Shown in pieces: positions 10,590 to 17,495 of a DNA stretch of 33,544 bases. The first letter of the stretch is position 1. Every line of letters begins with the position of its first letter. The translations under genes were made by a program, and so were the position numbers. Under the pieces are notes generated by a model. That model worked only from the letters and a program-made list of their open reading frames with translations. It did no database searches and had not been told where the DNA came from. Source of the DNA: Candidatus Helicobacter avicola. Lineage in GTDB: Bacteria > Campylobacterota > Campylobacteria > Campylobacterales > Helicobacteraceae. The stretch spans positions 1 through 33,544 of the forward strand of contig DXIN01000013.1 of NCBI GenBank assembly GCA_019112865.1, read 5' to 3'.

Positions 10590-11112
10590 CAATCTCTCGC
10601 GTATTATCATCGTGCGTCATGCACACGCCTTGGACAGAGAGGAGTTCGCACGCAAAAACCCAAACGACTTACTGCGTCCGCTAAGCAAAAAAGGCAGGAC
10701 ACAGAGCAAGAAAATCGCACATTTTGTGCGGGATTTTCTCCATACCAAACCCATTAGCTACCTCATTAGTTCCCCAGCCACAAGAGCACTCCAGACGATT
10801 AAACCCCTTAGTAAAATTCTCACCCACACCCCTTTTGCTATCTGTGAATCTATCGCACCAGATTGTGGGTGTGATGGCTACATCAAGCTTTTGGAGCATT
10901 ATAGAGATTCACAAACTCTGCTTATTGTGGGACATCAGCTCGATATTGAGTTTTTTGTGCGATTCTTGGTAGGAGGAGCGTCTCTAACTATCAAAAAAGG
11001 TTGTGTGATAGAGCTCGTGCGTAAAACCTCTGATAGCCAAGATTCACGCAACCTCACAAAGTGGCAAGATACTTTTACTCTCAACCTCCTTATTGATCCC
11101 AAAAGGCTATAA
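10573..11112 (+). CDS. SixA-like histidine phosphatase family protein
   Basis: This 179-residue protein belongs to the histidine phosphatase (phosphoglycerate mutase-like) superfamily. The catalytic motif is IIIVRHAHA, with H16 as the phospho-acceptor. LRPLSKKGRTQSKKIA and ISSPATRALQT follow in the order found in SixA, and the second catalytic His lies in LLIVGHQLDIEFFV near residue 117. SixA dephosphorylates phosphohistidine on signalling or PTS proteins in E. coli; the substrate here is unknown. The protein is slightly longer than E. coli SixA. The ATG lies inside the end of mtnN, and the stop codon is directly followed by the ATG of the first pseudopilin gene, so the three genes are probably co-translated. 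Confidence 0.85.
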   Translation: MHLKSSNLSRIIIVRHAHALDREEFARKNPNDLLRPLSKKGRTQSKKIAHFVRDFLHTKPISYLISSPATRALQTIKPLSKILTHTPFAICESIAPDCGCDGYIKLLEHYRDSQTLLIVGHQLDIEFFVRFLVGGASLTIKKGCVIELVRKTSDSQDSRNLTKWQDTFTLNLLIDPKRL

Positions 11113-11559
11113 ATGCGTGGTGCATTTAGTATGCTAGAACTCGTGTTTGTTATCGTAATCTTGGGGATTTTGGCGGCTATTGCTATCCCGAGATTCTCAC
11201 TTACACGCATAGATGCGCAAGTCGTAGCTATCGAAAACGACATCAACAATGCTATTAGCACAATCCAACGCGAAGTTTTCTCACAAAACCTTGATCCCAA
11301 GACTCTCACACTCTCCCAAATTTTTACACTTGCTGGACTTAGCCCATCACGATGGGTGCTACAAGGCAATGCCATAGTGCTTGGCAAAAATGCCACGCCA
11401 GATACACAAAATTCCTGTGTGCGGCTAAGTCTCACAAACGCAATGCTTGATTTTAGCATTACTCAAAAAGCAGATTCTACACTTTGTGAAAAACTCTTTG
11501 CTAGACACCCAAGCGGGGGTAAAAAAATCCCACTTAACACCTCAAATGCCATCTTTTAG
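11113..11559 (+). CDS. Pseudopilin-like protein with prepilin N-terminal motif
   Basis: The 148-residue product has a very short leader (MRGA) followed by FSMLELVFVIVILGILAAIA, the class III signal of type IV pilins and type II secretion pseudopilins. Cleavage would fall between Ala4 and Phe5, with Glu at mature position 5. The rest is a globular domain with two Cys residues (near 99 and 131) that could form the C-terminal loop. Such proteins are processed by a prepilin peptidase, which is not in this window, and assemble into a short periplasmic fibre. The ATG directly abuts the phosphatase stop codon; AAAAGG is 8 nt upstream. The gene overlaps the next pseudopilin gene by 14 bp. The specific subunit type is not clear. 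Confidence 0.82.
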   Translation: MRGAFSMLELVFVIVILGILAAIAIPRFSLTRIDAQVVAIENDINNAISTIQREVFSQNLDPKTLTLSQIFTLAGLSPSRWVLQGNAIVLGKNATPDTQNSCVRLSLTNAMLDFSITQKADSTLCEKLFARHPSGGKKIPLNTSNAIF

Positions 11560-11971
11560 ACACGCATTTAGTGCGCTAGAATTGATATTGGTGATTGTCA
11601 TTGTAGGGATTTTGAGCGTGGGCGCACTTAGAGTGGTGCAGTTCCAAACACAAAAGATGTGCTTACAGAATCTACGCACCAAACTTTTTGTCGTGCAAGA
11701 ACGTCTCCATACTTTGTATCTACGCGCTTTTTTGGATTCTCTACCACCCCAGAGTTTGCCTCCACAAGCTGGTGCGATTTTAGATTCTCTACATATGTCC
11801 AATTCCTCGTGTGGTTTTAGCTACACTCACCCTATGCTCTATGCGCGCGTAGGTAAAGAAAGCATTGCTTTTAGCATAGAACCCCAAGACCTTACCCAAA
11901 ATCCTAAAATTTCTTGCCACTATGGCACACCATTGTGCAAGGAATTTTTTAATCGTATTTTGGACAAATAA
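11546..11971 (+). CDS. Second pseudopilin-like protein
   Basis: I start this at ATG 11546, giving 141 residues with a 7-residue leader MPSFRHA followed by FSALELILVIVIVGILSVGA. The longer upstream frame would bury the signal. The processing site is again Ala|Phe with Glu at mature position 5. The globular part contains three further Cys residues, including SCHYGTPLCKEFF near the end, suggesting a disulphide. It overlaps the previous pseudopilin gene by 14 bp, so the two subunits are probably made together and may form a complex. The next gene, the second glycosyltransferase, is convergent, 87 bp away, with a weak inverted repeat (TTTGGT/ACCAAA at 12031-12052) between them. Confidence 0.82.
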   Translation: MPSFRHAFSALELILVIVIVGILSVGALRVVQFQTQKMCLQNLRTKLFVVQERLHTLYLRAFLDSLPPQSLPPQAGAILDSLHMSNSSCGFSYTHPMLYARVGKESIAFSIEPQDLTQNPKISCHYGTPLCKEFFNRILDK

Positions 11972-12030
11972 GACATTTACACTCCTAGAGATTAAAAGAC
12001 ACATTTAACCCAGCTTTTAGTGCCAATACC

Positions 12031-12052
12031 TTTGGTGTAAGTTAATACCAAA
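12031..12052. terminator. Weak inverted repeat between convergent genes
   Basis: TTTGGT (12031-12036) and ACCAAA (12047-12052) are separated by 10 bp and lie between the stops of the second pseudopilin gene and the second glycosyltransferase. Position favours a bidirectional terminator, but the stem is short and neither strand has a good T run. Confidence 0.25.
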
Positions 12053-12058
12053 TCCTTG

Positions 12059-13574
12059 CTAGGAAACTACACCTTTGATTGCAAGAGTGCATTTTATCCA
12101 ATTATAACATCGCATAATGCCTCGCAATAGTGGCAAAAATACAGGGTATGTAATGCACAATTTCTTGAATGCGCTAAGTTTGCCAAGATTTACATCAACA
12201 ATATATGGAGCGAGAATCCCAAACTGCTCACACACACGCCACGGATCTTTTGCAGGGAGCAGTCCTAGAGCCCAGCCCACAATACCAACGAAATAATACG
12301 CCTTTACTTGCTTCATCACAGGCTCATACTTATGTGTTTGCAAAAACGCACCAAAGGCGAGAGCTGCCCTTACAATGCCTTGAAACTTGTAATACTCCTT
12401 TGCCTCATACGCACTGCTAAACACATCACAAAGCGACTGCATACAAAGAGGTAAATCTGACTTTTGTATATCTTTGTTATATCTGCTTGTGCTTTGGGGA
12501 TTTATACGATAACAATACAGCTTTTTACTAAGCACATAGACTTTAGAGACTTGAGAAAAGAGCATAATGCCAAAAAATACATCTTCCCATTGGACATTAT
12601 CAAAAAACATAAGTTCTTTATGTCGTAAAAATGCAAAGTCAATCATACCTTGCCACGCGAAAGCAAATGTGAGCTTATGTGTGCTAGCCACATCAATCCA
12701 TTGCATAGCGGTAATGATTGTATCGCTAGGCAAGCCACCTTGCACATACCGCTCCATACTTGTGGCATTATCAGAGCCATTATAGCCTTCGTATATAAAG
12801 TTGTTGTTATGGATTATCTGCGAATCAAACCACACCACATCGACCCCATCACTGACTTTCATACATTCTAGTAGGCAATCCTCCACCCAATAATCATCAG
12901 AATCTACAAACATTATGGAGTCAATATGCGGTGGAGTGAGCAAGGAATGAGAATCTAGAGTTTTAGAATCTGATGAAGACTTACTAGATAGCTGATTGAG
13001 AGGATATATCGAGGGTGCGAGGCAAGAAGCTACAAAATCACTATGAAAATAACAAGTTACGAGAGAATAGGGGTTAGTAGAGAGAATCTCTATAGTGTGT
13101 AATTTGCCCCCCCCCGAAAGCGAATGTTTGTGGATTTATACTATCCATTTCAATTTTGTTTTTTAGCAAATTGCTATCGGGGTTTGAGGTAAATCCTCTC
13201 ACCGCTCCGCTTCGCGAACATACATTGCCTTTCTTTGAATCTTGAGATTGTTTAGATTCTGTAATGTCGCTGGTTGTTATAGATTCTATCACTTTTGTTT
13301 GTAACTGCGTATATTTGCCGCTAAAATACTCTATGCCTACATTTCTCGCACTACTTTGCCCACCATTTGGCTTATCAAAGAGCATAAAACGCGAATCTCT
13401 AGCAACATAAGATTTAGCTATCTCAAGACTTCCATCACTACTCCCATCATTGACTAAGGCTACATAAAAATGCGTATAGCTCTGTGCAAGGATAGAATCT
13501 AAACATCGCTCTAAGTATTTTGCAGTATTGTAGATTGGCACGACAATACCGATGATTTTGTGTGGATTAGACAT
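12059..13574 (-). CDS. Family 2 glycosyltransferase, phase-variable, frame broken at a G9 tract (C9 on plus strand)
   Basis: Transcribed from ATG 13574, with AAAGGAG just upstream. The first 88 codons give a clear GT2 start: IGIVVPIYNTAKYLERCLDS, then VNDGSSDGSLEIA and GGQSSARNVGIEYFSGKY. Beyond C9 (13107-13115 on the plus strand) this frame stops at 13074 after 166 residues. The next frame is open back through the tract and carries IMFVDSDDYWVEDCLLECM, with the metal-binding DxD-type motif, then WEDVFFG and a C-terminal region, ending at 12059. One G fewer (G8) or two more (G11) would give about 504 residues, so the gene is OFF as sequenced. An insert of about 131 codons (12917-13310) separates GKY from IMFVDSDD, which are normally adjacent. 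Acceptor and donor are unknown. Confidence 0.85.
13107..13115 (-). repeat. C9/G9 homopolymer, probable phase-variation switch
   Basis: Nine C on the plus strand (nine G in the coding strand) lie at the point where the two open frames of the glycosyltransferase meet. Frame arithmetic gives ON at G8 or G11 and OFF at G9. Confidence 0.8.
13203..13292. repeat. Dispersed repeat, copy inside glycosyltransferase insert
   Basis: This segment begins CGCTCCGCTTCGCG (13203-13216), continues to CATACATTGCCTT (13219-13231), then TTTAGATTCTG and TGTCGCTGGT, and ends in ATAGATTCTATCAC. The same words occur in the same order at 13720-13815. The first 29 bp of the two copies differ at only two bases (AA versus TT after CGCG). 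Confidence 0.65.
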
Positions 13575-13642
13575 ACAAACTCCTTTGTTTTAAATGTTGA
13601 ACTATTTTTAGTCAGAATCTAAGGCTTTGGATTTTTAGATTC

Positions 13643-13673
13643 TCGCTGGTGGCTTTAGAATCTATAATCTCAC
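13643..13673. repeat. 31-bp direct repeat, copy downstream of tpiA
   Basis: TCGCTGGTGGCTTTAGAATC and the following bases to 13673 are identical to 13785-13815, which lies in the 3' end of tpiA. The copies are 142 bp apart in the same orientation. Confidence 0.8.
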
Positions 13674-13699
13674 TGCAATTTGGCAAATTGGCATCACTC

Positions 13700-13718
13700 G
13701 TGGAGAGTGAATCTCCAC
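13700..13718. repeat. Perfect 7-bp inverted repeat downstream of tpiA
   Basis: GTGGAGA, loop GTGAA, TCTCCAC. It lies 48 bp past the tpiA stop and might form the end of some transcripts, but it has no T run. The stem resembles the TCTCCAAA hairpin at 8375-8395 in sequence and loop size. Confidence 0.45.
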
Positions 13719-13719
13719 T

Positions 13720-13815
13720 CGCTCCGCTTCGCGTTCATACATTGCCTTAAATCTATTTCTTGAAACTACTTAGATTCTGCAGTGTCGCTGGTGGCTTTAG
13801 AATCTATAATCTCAC
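13720..13815. repeat. Dispersed repeat, copy overlapping the 3' end of tpiA
   Basis: This second copy starts CGCTCCGCTTCGCG (13720-13733), has CATACATTGCCTT (13736-13748), TTAGATTCTG (13770-13779) and TGTCGCTGGT (13784-13793), and ends TTTAGAATCTATAATCTCAC. From 13766 onward it is tpiA coding sequence, encoding the last residues EIIDSKATSDTAESK. The copy in the glycosyltransferase encodes the related VIESITTSDITESK in the same orientation. Confidence 0.65.
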
Positions 13816-14491
13816 AAAAACGCGTGAGTTCTAAGCTTGCACTGCCTACCAGCACGCCATCGACATTTGCTAAACACAAAATCTCTCCCGCGTTTGTTTC
13901 ATTGACACTGCCACCATAGAGGAGCGGCACATCAAGAAAGCTACGCAAAAACTTGTGTGTGTGCTCTATATCCTCTAGGCTTGCGCTCACGCCCGTGCCA
14001 ATCGCCCAAATAGGCTCATACGCCACGATGAGGTTTTCATACTTCGTATCAATCCCCCTAAACTCCGAGCGCAAAAACTCCTCCACACTCCCATTTTGAC
14101 GCACTGCAAGATCCTCACCTATGCAGTAGATTATCCTAAATCCCGCCTTAGCAAAATACGCAAATTTTTGCGCAATATATTCTTGAGATTCCCCAAAAAT
14201 TGTGCGTCTCTCACTATGCCCAATAAGGATAGAATCTATCCCAAACTCCCTTAGTTGCTGCGCTCCAATCTCACCGGTGAATCCACCATTTTCCACACAA
14301 TGAGCATTCTGTGCGCCCACACGCACGAAGTCATAAGTATTTTCAAGCAATGCCGCTTGATTGGGAAACACAAACACTTCTCTTTTACCCACAGATTGTG
14401 TGCGACTCACATAGCTTTCAAGTCCTTCGATGTATGCTTTGGTCTGTGCGCGTGTGAGATTGCATTTGAAATTTGCCGCAAAAATAGCCAT
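13766..14491 (-). CDS. tpiA: Triose-phosphate isomerase
   Basis: TpiA interconverts dihydroxyacetone phosphate and glyceraldehyde 3-phosphate in central carbon metabolism. I start at ATG 14491, which has AAAGGAG upstream and gives MAIFAANFKCNL; the 17 residues encoded further upstream are not part of the fold. Catalytic residues are visible: Lys9 in AANFKCN, His in IGHSERRTIFGE, Glu in VAYEPIWAIGTG, and the phosphate loop in LLYGGSVNETNA. The product has 241 residues, slightly longer than the H. pylori enzyme. The extra C-terminal residues (IIDSKATSDTAESK) are encoded by a repeat shared with the glycosyltransferase downstream. The preceding TPR gene ends 44 bp upstream. Confidence 0.93.
   Translation of the reverse strand: MAIFAANFKCNLTRAQTKAYIEGLESYVSRTQSVGKREVFVFPNQAALLENTYDFVRVGAQNAHCVENGGFTGEIGAQQLREFGIDSILIGHSERRTIFGESQEYIAQKFAYFAKAGFRIIYCIGEDLAVRQNGSVEEFLRSEFRGIDTKYENLIVAYEPIWAIGTGVSASLEDIEHTHKFLRSFLDVPLLYGGSVNETNAGEILCLANVDGVLVGSASLELTRFCEIIDSKATSDTAESK
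13785..13815. repeat. 31-bp direct repeat, copy inside tpiA 3' end
   Basis: Identical over 31 bp to 13643-13673. It encodes the C-terminal EIIDSKATSD part of TpiA. Recombination between the copies would delete 142 bp and change the last residues of TpiA without touching the enzyme core. Confidence 0.8.
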
Positions 14492-14535
14492 ATCCGCTCC
14501 TTTATGTTTAGTCTGCATTATGCCATTTTCTTCTT

Positions 14536-15105
14536 TTACCATGGCTTTAACTCGGGCTTTAAAGACCCTAAATCCAATGCGCCCGCATCTTGTGGCTTAG
14601 CGATTTGTGGAGCTAGAAGTGGGGTAAGATTCTCAAACTCTTGAGAATCTTGGGCTTTGGGCTTGGTGATGATTGCAGCAATTGTTTGTTTTTGCTCTAA
14701 AAGCGTGCGAGTGATTGCAAGATTTTGGTGTGTAGCGGTATTTGGCTTGAGATTTTGGGCATTTTCAAATGCGTGATAAGCCTCCACATAGCGACCAAGC
14801 GCAAAGAAAGCGTTGCCTAGATTATGCCACAAAAGCGGATAATACATCTCCTTGCAAGGTAGCTCCAAACCCTCTTGATACAGCCGCACCGCGCTGGCAT
14901 ACACACCCATTTTGTAATACACATTGGCGAGATTATAGGCATTCTCGCAGTGCTTTTGCTGGGTATAAAGAGATTCATAAAGACTAAGAGCTTGTGGATA
15001 AGAGCGATTTTTATACAAAAAATACGCATGGATTTGCTCCAAAAGTGGCACACCAAAAAGTCCATGAATACAAAGCAGTATGCCACACATCACCCTACAC
15101 ATCAT
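14536..15105 (-). CDS. Exported TPR-repeat protein
   Basis: I start at ATG 15105, which overlaps the ung stop codon (ATGA); the next codon, ATG 15102, is equally possible because GGAG is 6 nt before it. The longer upstream frame is rejected because it lies inside ung. The roughly 189-residue product has a signal peptide or membrane anchor (MMCRVMCGILLCIHGLFG) and then at least two tetratricopeptide repeats, about residues 35-65 (SYPQALSLYESLYTQ, NAYNLANVYYKMGVYASAV) and 85-120 (LLWHNLGNAFFALGRYVEAY). The C-terminal third is low in predicted structure and Pro-rich. TPRs mediate protein-protein contacts; no partner can be named. Confidence 0.75.
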   Translation of the reverse strand: MMCRVMCGILLCIHGLFGVPLLEQIHAYFLYKNRSYPQALSLYESLYTQQKHCENAYNLANVYYKMGVYASAVRLYQEGLELPCKEMYYPLLWHNLGNAFFALGRYVEAYHAFENAQNLKPNTATHQNLAITRTLLEQKQTIAAIITKPKAQDSQEFENLTPLLAPQIAKPQDAGALDLGSLKPELKPW

Positions 15106-15809
15106 AAACTCCAATCCATACTTTTGCCCCGTGCCTTTAGATAGGCATTTGCTTTGAGAAAGCAATCACTTCCTACAAAACCCTTGGCAAGTGGGCTTGG
15201 GTGTGGCGCAGTGATGATACAATGCTTAGTGCTATCAATAAGTGCTATCTTTTGTTTAGCGTAGTTGCCCCATAGCATAAATACAATGCCATCATAAGAC
15301 ATTGAGAGTTTAGCGATTACCGCATCACTAAAGTGTTGCCAACCAAAATGCTTATGGGAGGCTGGGATATTGGCTTCCACACTTAGAATGCTATTTAGCA
15401 GCAGCACTCCGCGTCTCGCCCACGCGCTCAAATCCCCGTGTGTGGGTGGGATAAAATCTGTGGTGCGTGCAAGCTCTTTGTAAATATTTTTGAGTGATGG
15501 TGGAGGTGGCAAGGGAGAAGGCACAGAAAATGATAATCCCATAGCCTGTGGAATCTGCACAACACACTCCCCATCACGCACTGCCACACTGCCATGATAG
15601 GGGTCTTGCCCAAGTATGACGACACGCGTATCCTGCGGAAGTGTGGTATTAAATGCGTGAAACAAAAGTCGTGGAGGTGGATAGAGAATCTTGCCTCGCT
15701 TTAGCTCGGCGTAGTAAGCATTTCTAATCTCATCAAAATAGGCACTCTCAAGCTCCTCTCTAAGTAGTTCTTTCCACTCTAATGGGAGTTTGATAGAATC
15801 TAGATTCAT
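15102..15809 (-). CDS. ung: Uracil-DNA glycosylase
   Basis: Ung removes uracil from DNA and starts base-excision repair. The 235-residue protein has the water-activating motif VILGQDPYHG with catalytic Asp69, the DNA-binding loop APHPSPLAKG with its His, and the GDLSAWARRGVLLLNSILSVE region. Between DPYHG and the MGLSFSV motif there are about 12 extra residues compared with E. coli Ung; as I recall the H. pylori protein also has a longer loop here, so this is probably a genus trait. The start ATG overlaps the gatC stop (ATGA), and the stop overlaps the TPR gene start, indicating tight coupling. Confidence 0.95.
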   Translation of the reverse strand: MNLDSIKLPLEWKELLREELESAYFDEIRNAYYAELKRGKILYPPPRLLFHAFNTTLPQDTRVVILGQDPYHGSVAVRDGECVVQIPQAMGLSFSVPSPLPPPPSLKNIYKELARTTDFIPPTHGDLSAWARRGVLLLNSILSVEANIPASHKHFGWQHFSDAVIAKLSMSYDGIVFMLWGNYAKQKIALIDSTKHCIITAPHPSPLAKGFVGSDCFLKANAYLKARGKSMDWSL

Positions 15810-16084
15810 TCGATGATTTTAGGGACGATGAAAAACCCCTCTTGAGCTTTGGGCGCACAATTTAGCACATCTTTGGCAATCAGTGAATCAACCACCACAT
15901 CATCACGCAATGGTGTTTTGGGCTGTGAAAGAGGTGTAATCTCCTCAAATTTGAGACTATTGAGATTTTCTACAAACCCCAAAATCTCATCAAGCTGGGC
16001 TTTTACCTCATCGTGCTTATCCTTGCTAATACTAATGCTGCCAAGTCGTTGCAACTTAGCCAAAGTCGTATCGTCAATATGCAT
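15806..16084 (-). CDS. gatC: Aspartyl/glutamyl-tRNA amidotransferase subunit C
   Basis: GatC is the small linker subunit of GatCAB, which converts misacylated Glu-tRNA(Gln) or Asp-tRNA(Asn) to the amide forms. The 92-residue length is standard. The sequence shows the family pattern: an N-terminal helix (DDTTLAKLQRLGSISIS), then a central helix with LDEILGFVENLNSL, a variable loop with PLSQPKTPLRDD, and a final VPKIIE. In this window gatC is separated from gatA and gatB, which are not present. It overlaps ung by 4 bp and follows DUF465 by 21 bp. Confidence 0.9.
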   Translation of the reverse strand: MHIDDTTLAKLQRLGSISISKDKHDEVKAQLDEILGFVENLNSLKFEEITPLSQPKTPLRDDVVVDSLIAKDVLNCAPKAQEGFFIVPKIIE

Positions 16085-16105
16085 AGATTCTACTTTAGCA
16101 CTAGA

Positions 16106-16333
16106 TTACTTGCCATGCTCTTTGCGATATTTGAGAATCATCGCATAGGCTTCGTCTTTGAGACGCAATTTCTTCTTTTTAAGCACCTCAAGCTCCATAT
16201 CGGTGAGTAGCTCTTCACCCTCTTCTATGCGCTTGATTCTATCATCTAGCTCATTATGCTCATCAAAAATCTTTGCAAAATGCGCATCGTGCGTCTTTAG
16301 CTGTGTAACCTCATCTCTATACTCATGAAACAT
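16106..16333 (-). CDS. DUF465 (YdcH-like) small coiled-coil protein
   Basis: The 75-residue protein starts at ATG 16333 after AAGGAG. It begins MFHEYRDEVTQLKTHDAHFAKIF, continues with HNELDDRIKRIEEG, and ends in a Lys-rich segment (LEVLKKKKLRLKDEAY), which is the order seen in DUF465 proteins. It is almost wholly charged helix. No biochemical function is established for the family. Confidence 0.85.
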   Translation of the reverse strand: MFHEYRDEVTQLKTHDAHFAKIFDEHNELDDRIKRIEEGEELLTDMELEVLKKKKLRLKDEAYAMILKYRKEHGK

Positions 16334-16400
16334 AACAAACTCCTTGATAAAATAAGATATGTCATTGTAAAATAATTTTGCAAAAGAGACAATTAAAAAG

Positions 16401-16757
16401 CTATCTTTTTAGGATAATGTGTCTATTTAGGACATTTTGTTGCATTGAAGTGATAGGATTATGCACTTGTGCGCTCACATCAAGTAGCAAAAGCGAATCC
16501 CCAAATGGCGTGAGGTGGCTTTGGATATGATATTGTGAATTTGGAGTAAATTCCTGATGCTGACAATGCCTATAATCAAAGGATTTCAAACACAGAATCT
16601 GCATCTCATACATACTTTTGGCATAGAGCTGGAGCTGGGTATAGGCATATATATGCGAAAATGGAGCATTTGGCGATAATGCGATGATAAAACCTACGCA
16701 CATTGCCACAAAAGCGAGCATAAACACCGCATAAAGACTACAAAATGCCTCACGCAT
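16401..16757 (-). CDS. Pseudopilin-like protein lacking Glu5
   Basis: The 118-residue product starts at ATG 16757 after GGGAGGA. The N-terminus MREA-FCSLYAVFMLAFVAMCVG resembles a prepilin signal (Ala|Phe, then a hydrophobic helix), but mature position 5 is Tyr and not Glu. In type II secretion, GspK is known for lacking Glu5 and sits at the tip, but this protein is far shorter than GspK. It has two nearby Cys (CLKSFDYRHC). Its place as the last of three consecutive genes with prepilin-like N-termini supports the assignment more than its sequence does. Confidence 0.6.
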   Translation of the reverse strand: MREAFCSLYAVFMLAFVAMCVGFIIALSPNAPFSHIYAYTQLQLYAKSMYEMQILCLKSFDYRHCQHQEFTPNSQYHIQSHLTPFGDSLLLLDVSAQVHNPITSMQQNVLNRHIILKR

Positions 16758-16772
16758 AGCTTCCTCCCAACT

Positions 16773-17489
16773 CTACAAAAATGCGGCTTTCACACCCACA
16801 AAACTACCACCCTCAAAACATCTCTGCCAAACACAGAATCTAAAGCTCACAAAGCGATTACTTGGGTGAAGCTGCAGGGTAAAATCTCGCACATTTTCCA
16901 ACAAGATTTCTTGATTGAGCCAAAGCGTATCGTGATGATGGCTAATCTCTACACGCCTATCTTGCAGCGGTAGTGCCGCACGACACAAAGACGAGGGTGC
17001 AGAATCTAGCCTAAGTCTATCATTCCCCACACTCACAACTTTAGCAAGAAATTCTATAAAATCCTCCGAACCCACTGCACTTTGACAAACAAGCACAAGA
17101 CTTTGGTTGGGCATAAAGCTATTTGGTGCAAAAGATGAGCTAAAGACTATTTCATCACCCTGCACTGCAAAAATCTCAATAGGCACTTGGGGCAAAAGCG
17201 TGTCGTTAAAAAAACGCGCATTGGCAAATGCCCTATCCCCATAACCTAGCAATCGCTCTGAATCTAAGAGCAAAAAACTCGCACTTGTAGAACTCAAATG
17301 CAAATCCACACTTTGGGCAAGGAGGTTTTGAATCCGCAAGAGTGCGATGTGAGAATCTAAAACCCTCTCTGGTGAGCTTGCCACAATAAAACGTGTGAAA
17401 TGCAGTGCCACGCTCATACAAGCAATCCCAACAATACCAAAAATCACAATACTCCAAAGCATTTCAAATGCGACAAAGGCTCTACGCAT
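16773..17489 (-). CDS. Pseudopilin-like protein
   Basis: The 238-residue product starts at ATG 17489, with AGGATAAT just upstream. It has the leader MRRA then FVAFEMLWSIVIFGIVGIA, a prepilin signal with Glu at mature position 5 and an Ala|Phe site. The large globular domain has many short beta-like segments and several Cys residues (LVCQSAVG, SSLCRAAL, FCVWQRCF). The length would fit a GspJ- or PilW-like minor pseudopilin, but that is a comparison of size and layout only. It lies 6 bp after the preceding pseudopilin gene. Confidence 0.75.
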   Translation of the reverse strand: MRRAFVAFEMLWSIVIFGIVGIACMSVALHFTRFIVASSPERVLDSHIALLRIQNLLAQSVDLHLSSTSASFLLLDSERLLGYGDRAFANARFFNDTLLPQVPIEIFAVQGDEIVFSSSFAPNSFMPNQSLVLVCQSAVGSEDFIEFLAKVVSVGNDRLRLDSAPSSLCRAALPLQDRRVEISHHHDTLWLNQEILLENVRDFTLQLHPSNRFVSFRFCVWQRCFEGGSFVGVKAAFL

Positions 17490-17495
17490 ATTATC

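Larger units (their letters stand above)
12917..13310 (-). other. Low-complexity insert within the second glycosyltransferase
   Basis: About 394 bp interrupt the GT-A core at a point where related enzymes run directly from G-K/E-Y into I-x-F-V-D-S-D-D. The insert encodes Ser/Asp-rich text (VIESITTSDITESK, QSQDSKK, and past the tract SSKSSSDSKTLDSHS). It contains the C9 switch, several AGATTCT/AGAATCT heptamers, and a segment (13203-13292) closely related to the 3' end and downstream region of tpiA. Boundaries are inferred from where family-like sequence stops and resumes. Confidence 0.6.
13575..13765. other. Repeat-filled spacer between tpiA and the second glycosyltransferase
   Basis: The 191 bp contain one copy of the 31-bp direct repeat, most of the non-coding part of the dispersed repeat, four AGATTCT/AGAATCT heptamers and a perfect 7-bp inverted repeat GTGGAGA/TCTCCAC (13700-13706 and 13712-13718, 5-nt loop). 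The glycosyltransferase ribosome site AAAGGAG lies at its left edge. No gene is seen. Confidence 0.6.

Noticed and set aside
10935-11459. 174-codon open frame antisense to the phosphatase and first pseudopilin gene
   Set aside because: Both plus-strand genes have clear motifs and ribosome sites; the antisense frame has none.
14492-14542. N-terminal extension of tpiA by 17 codons
   Set aside because: The ribosome site AAAGGAG lies within it, and the TIM-barrel fold begins at MAIFAANFKCN.
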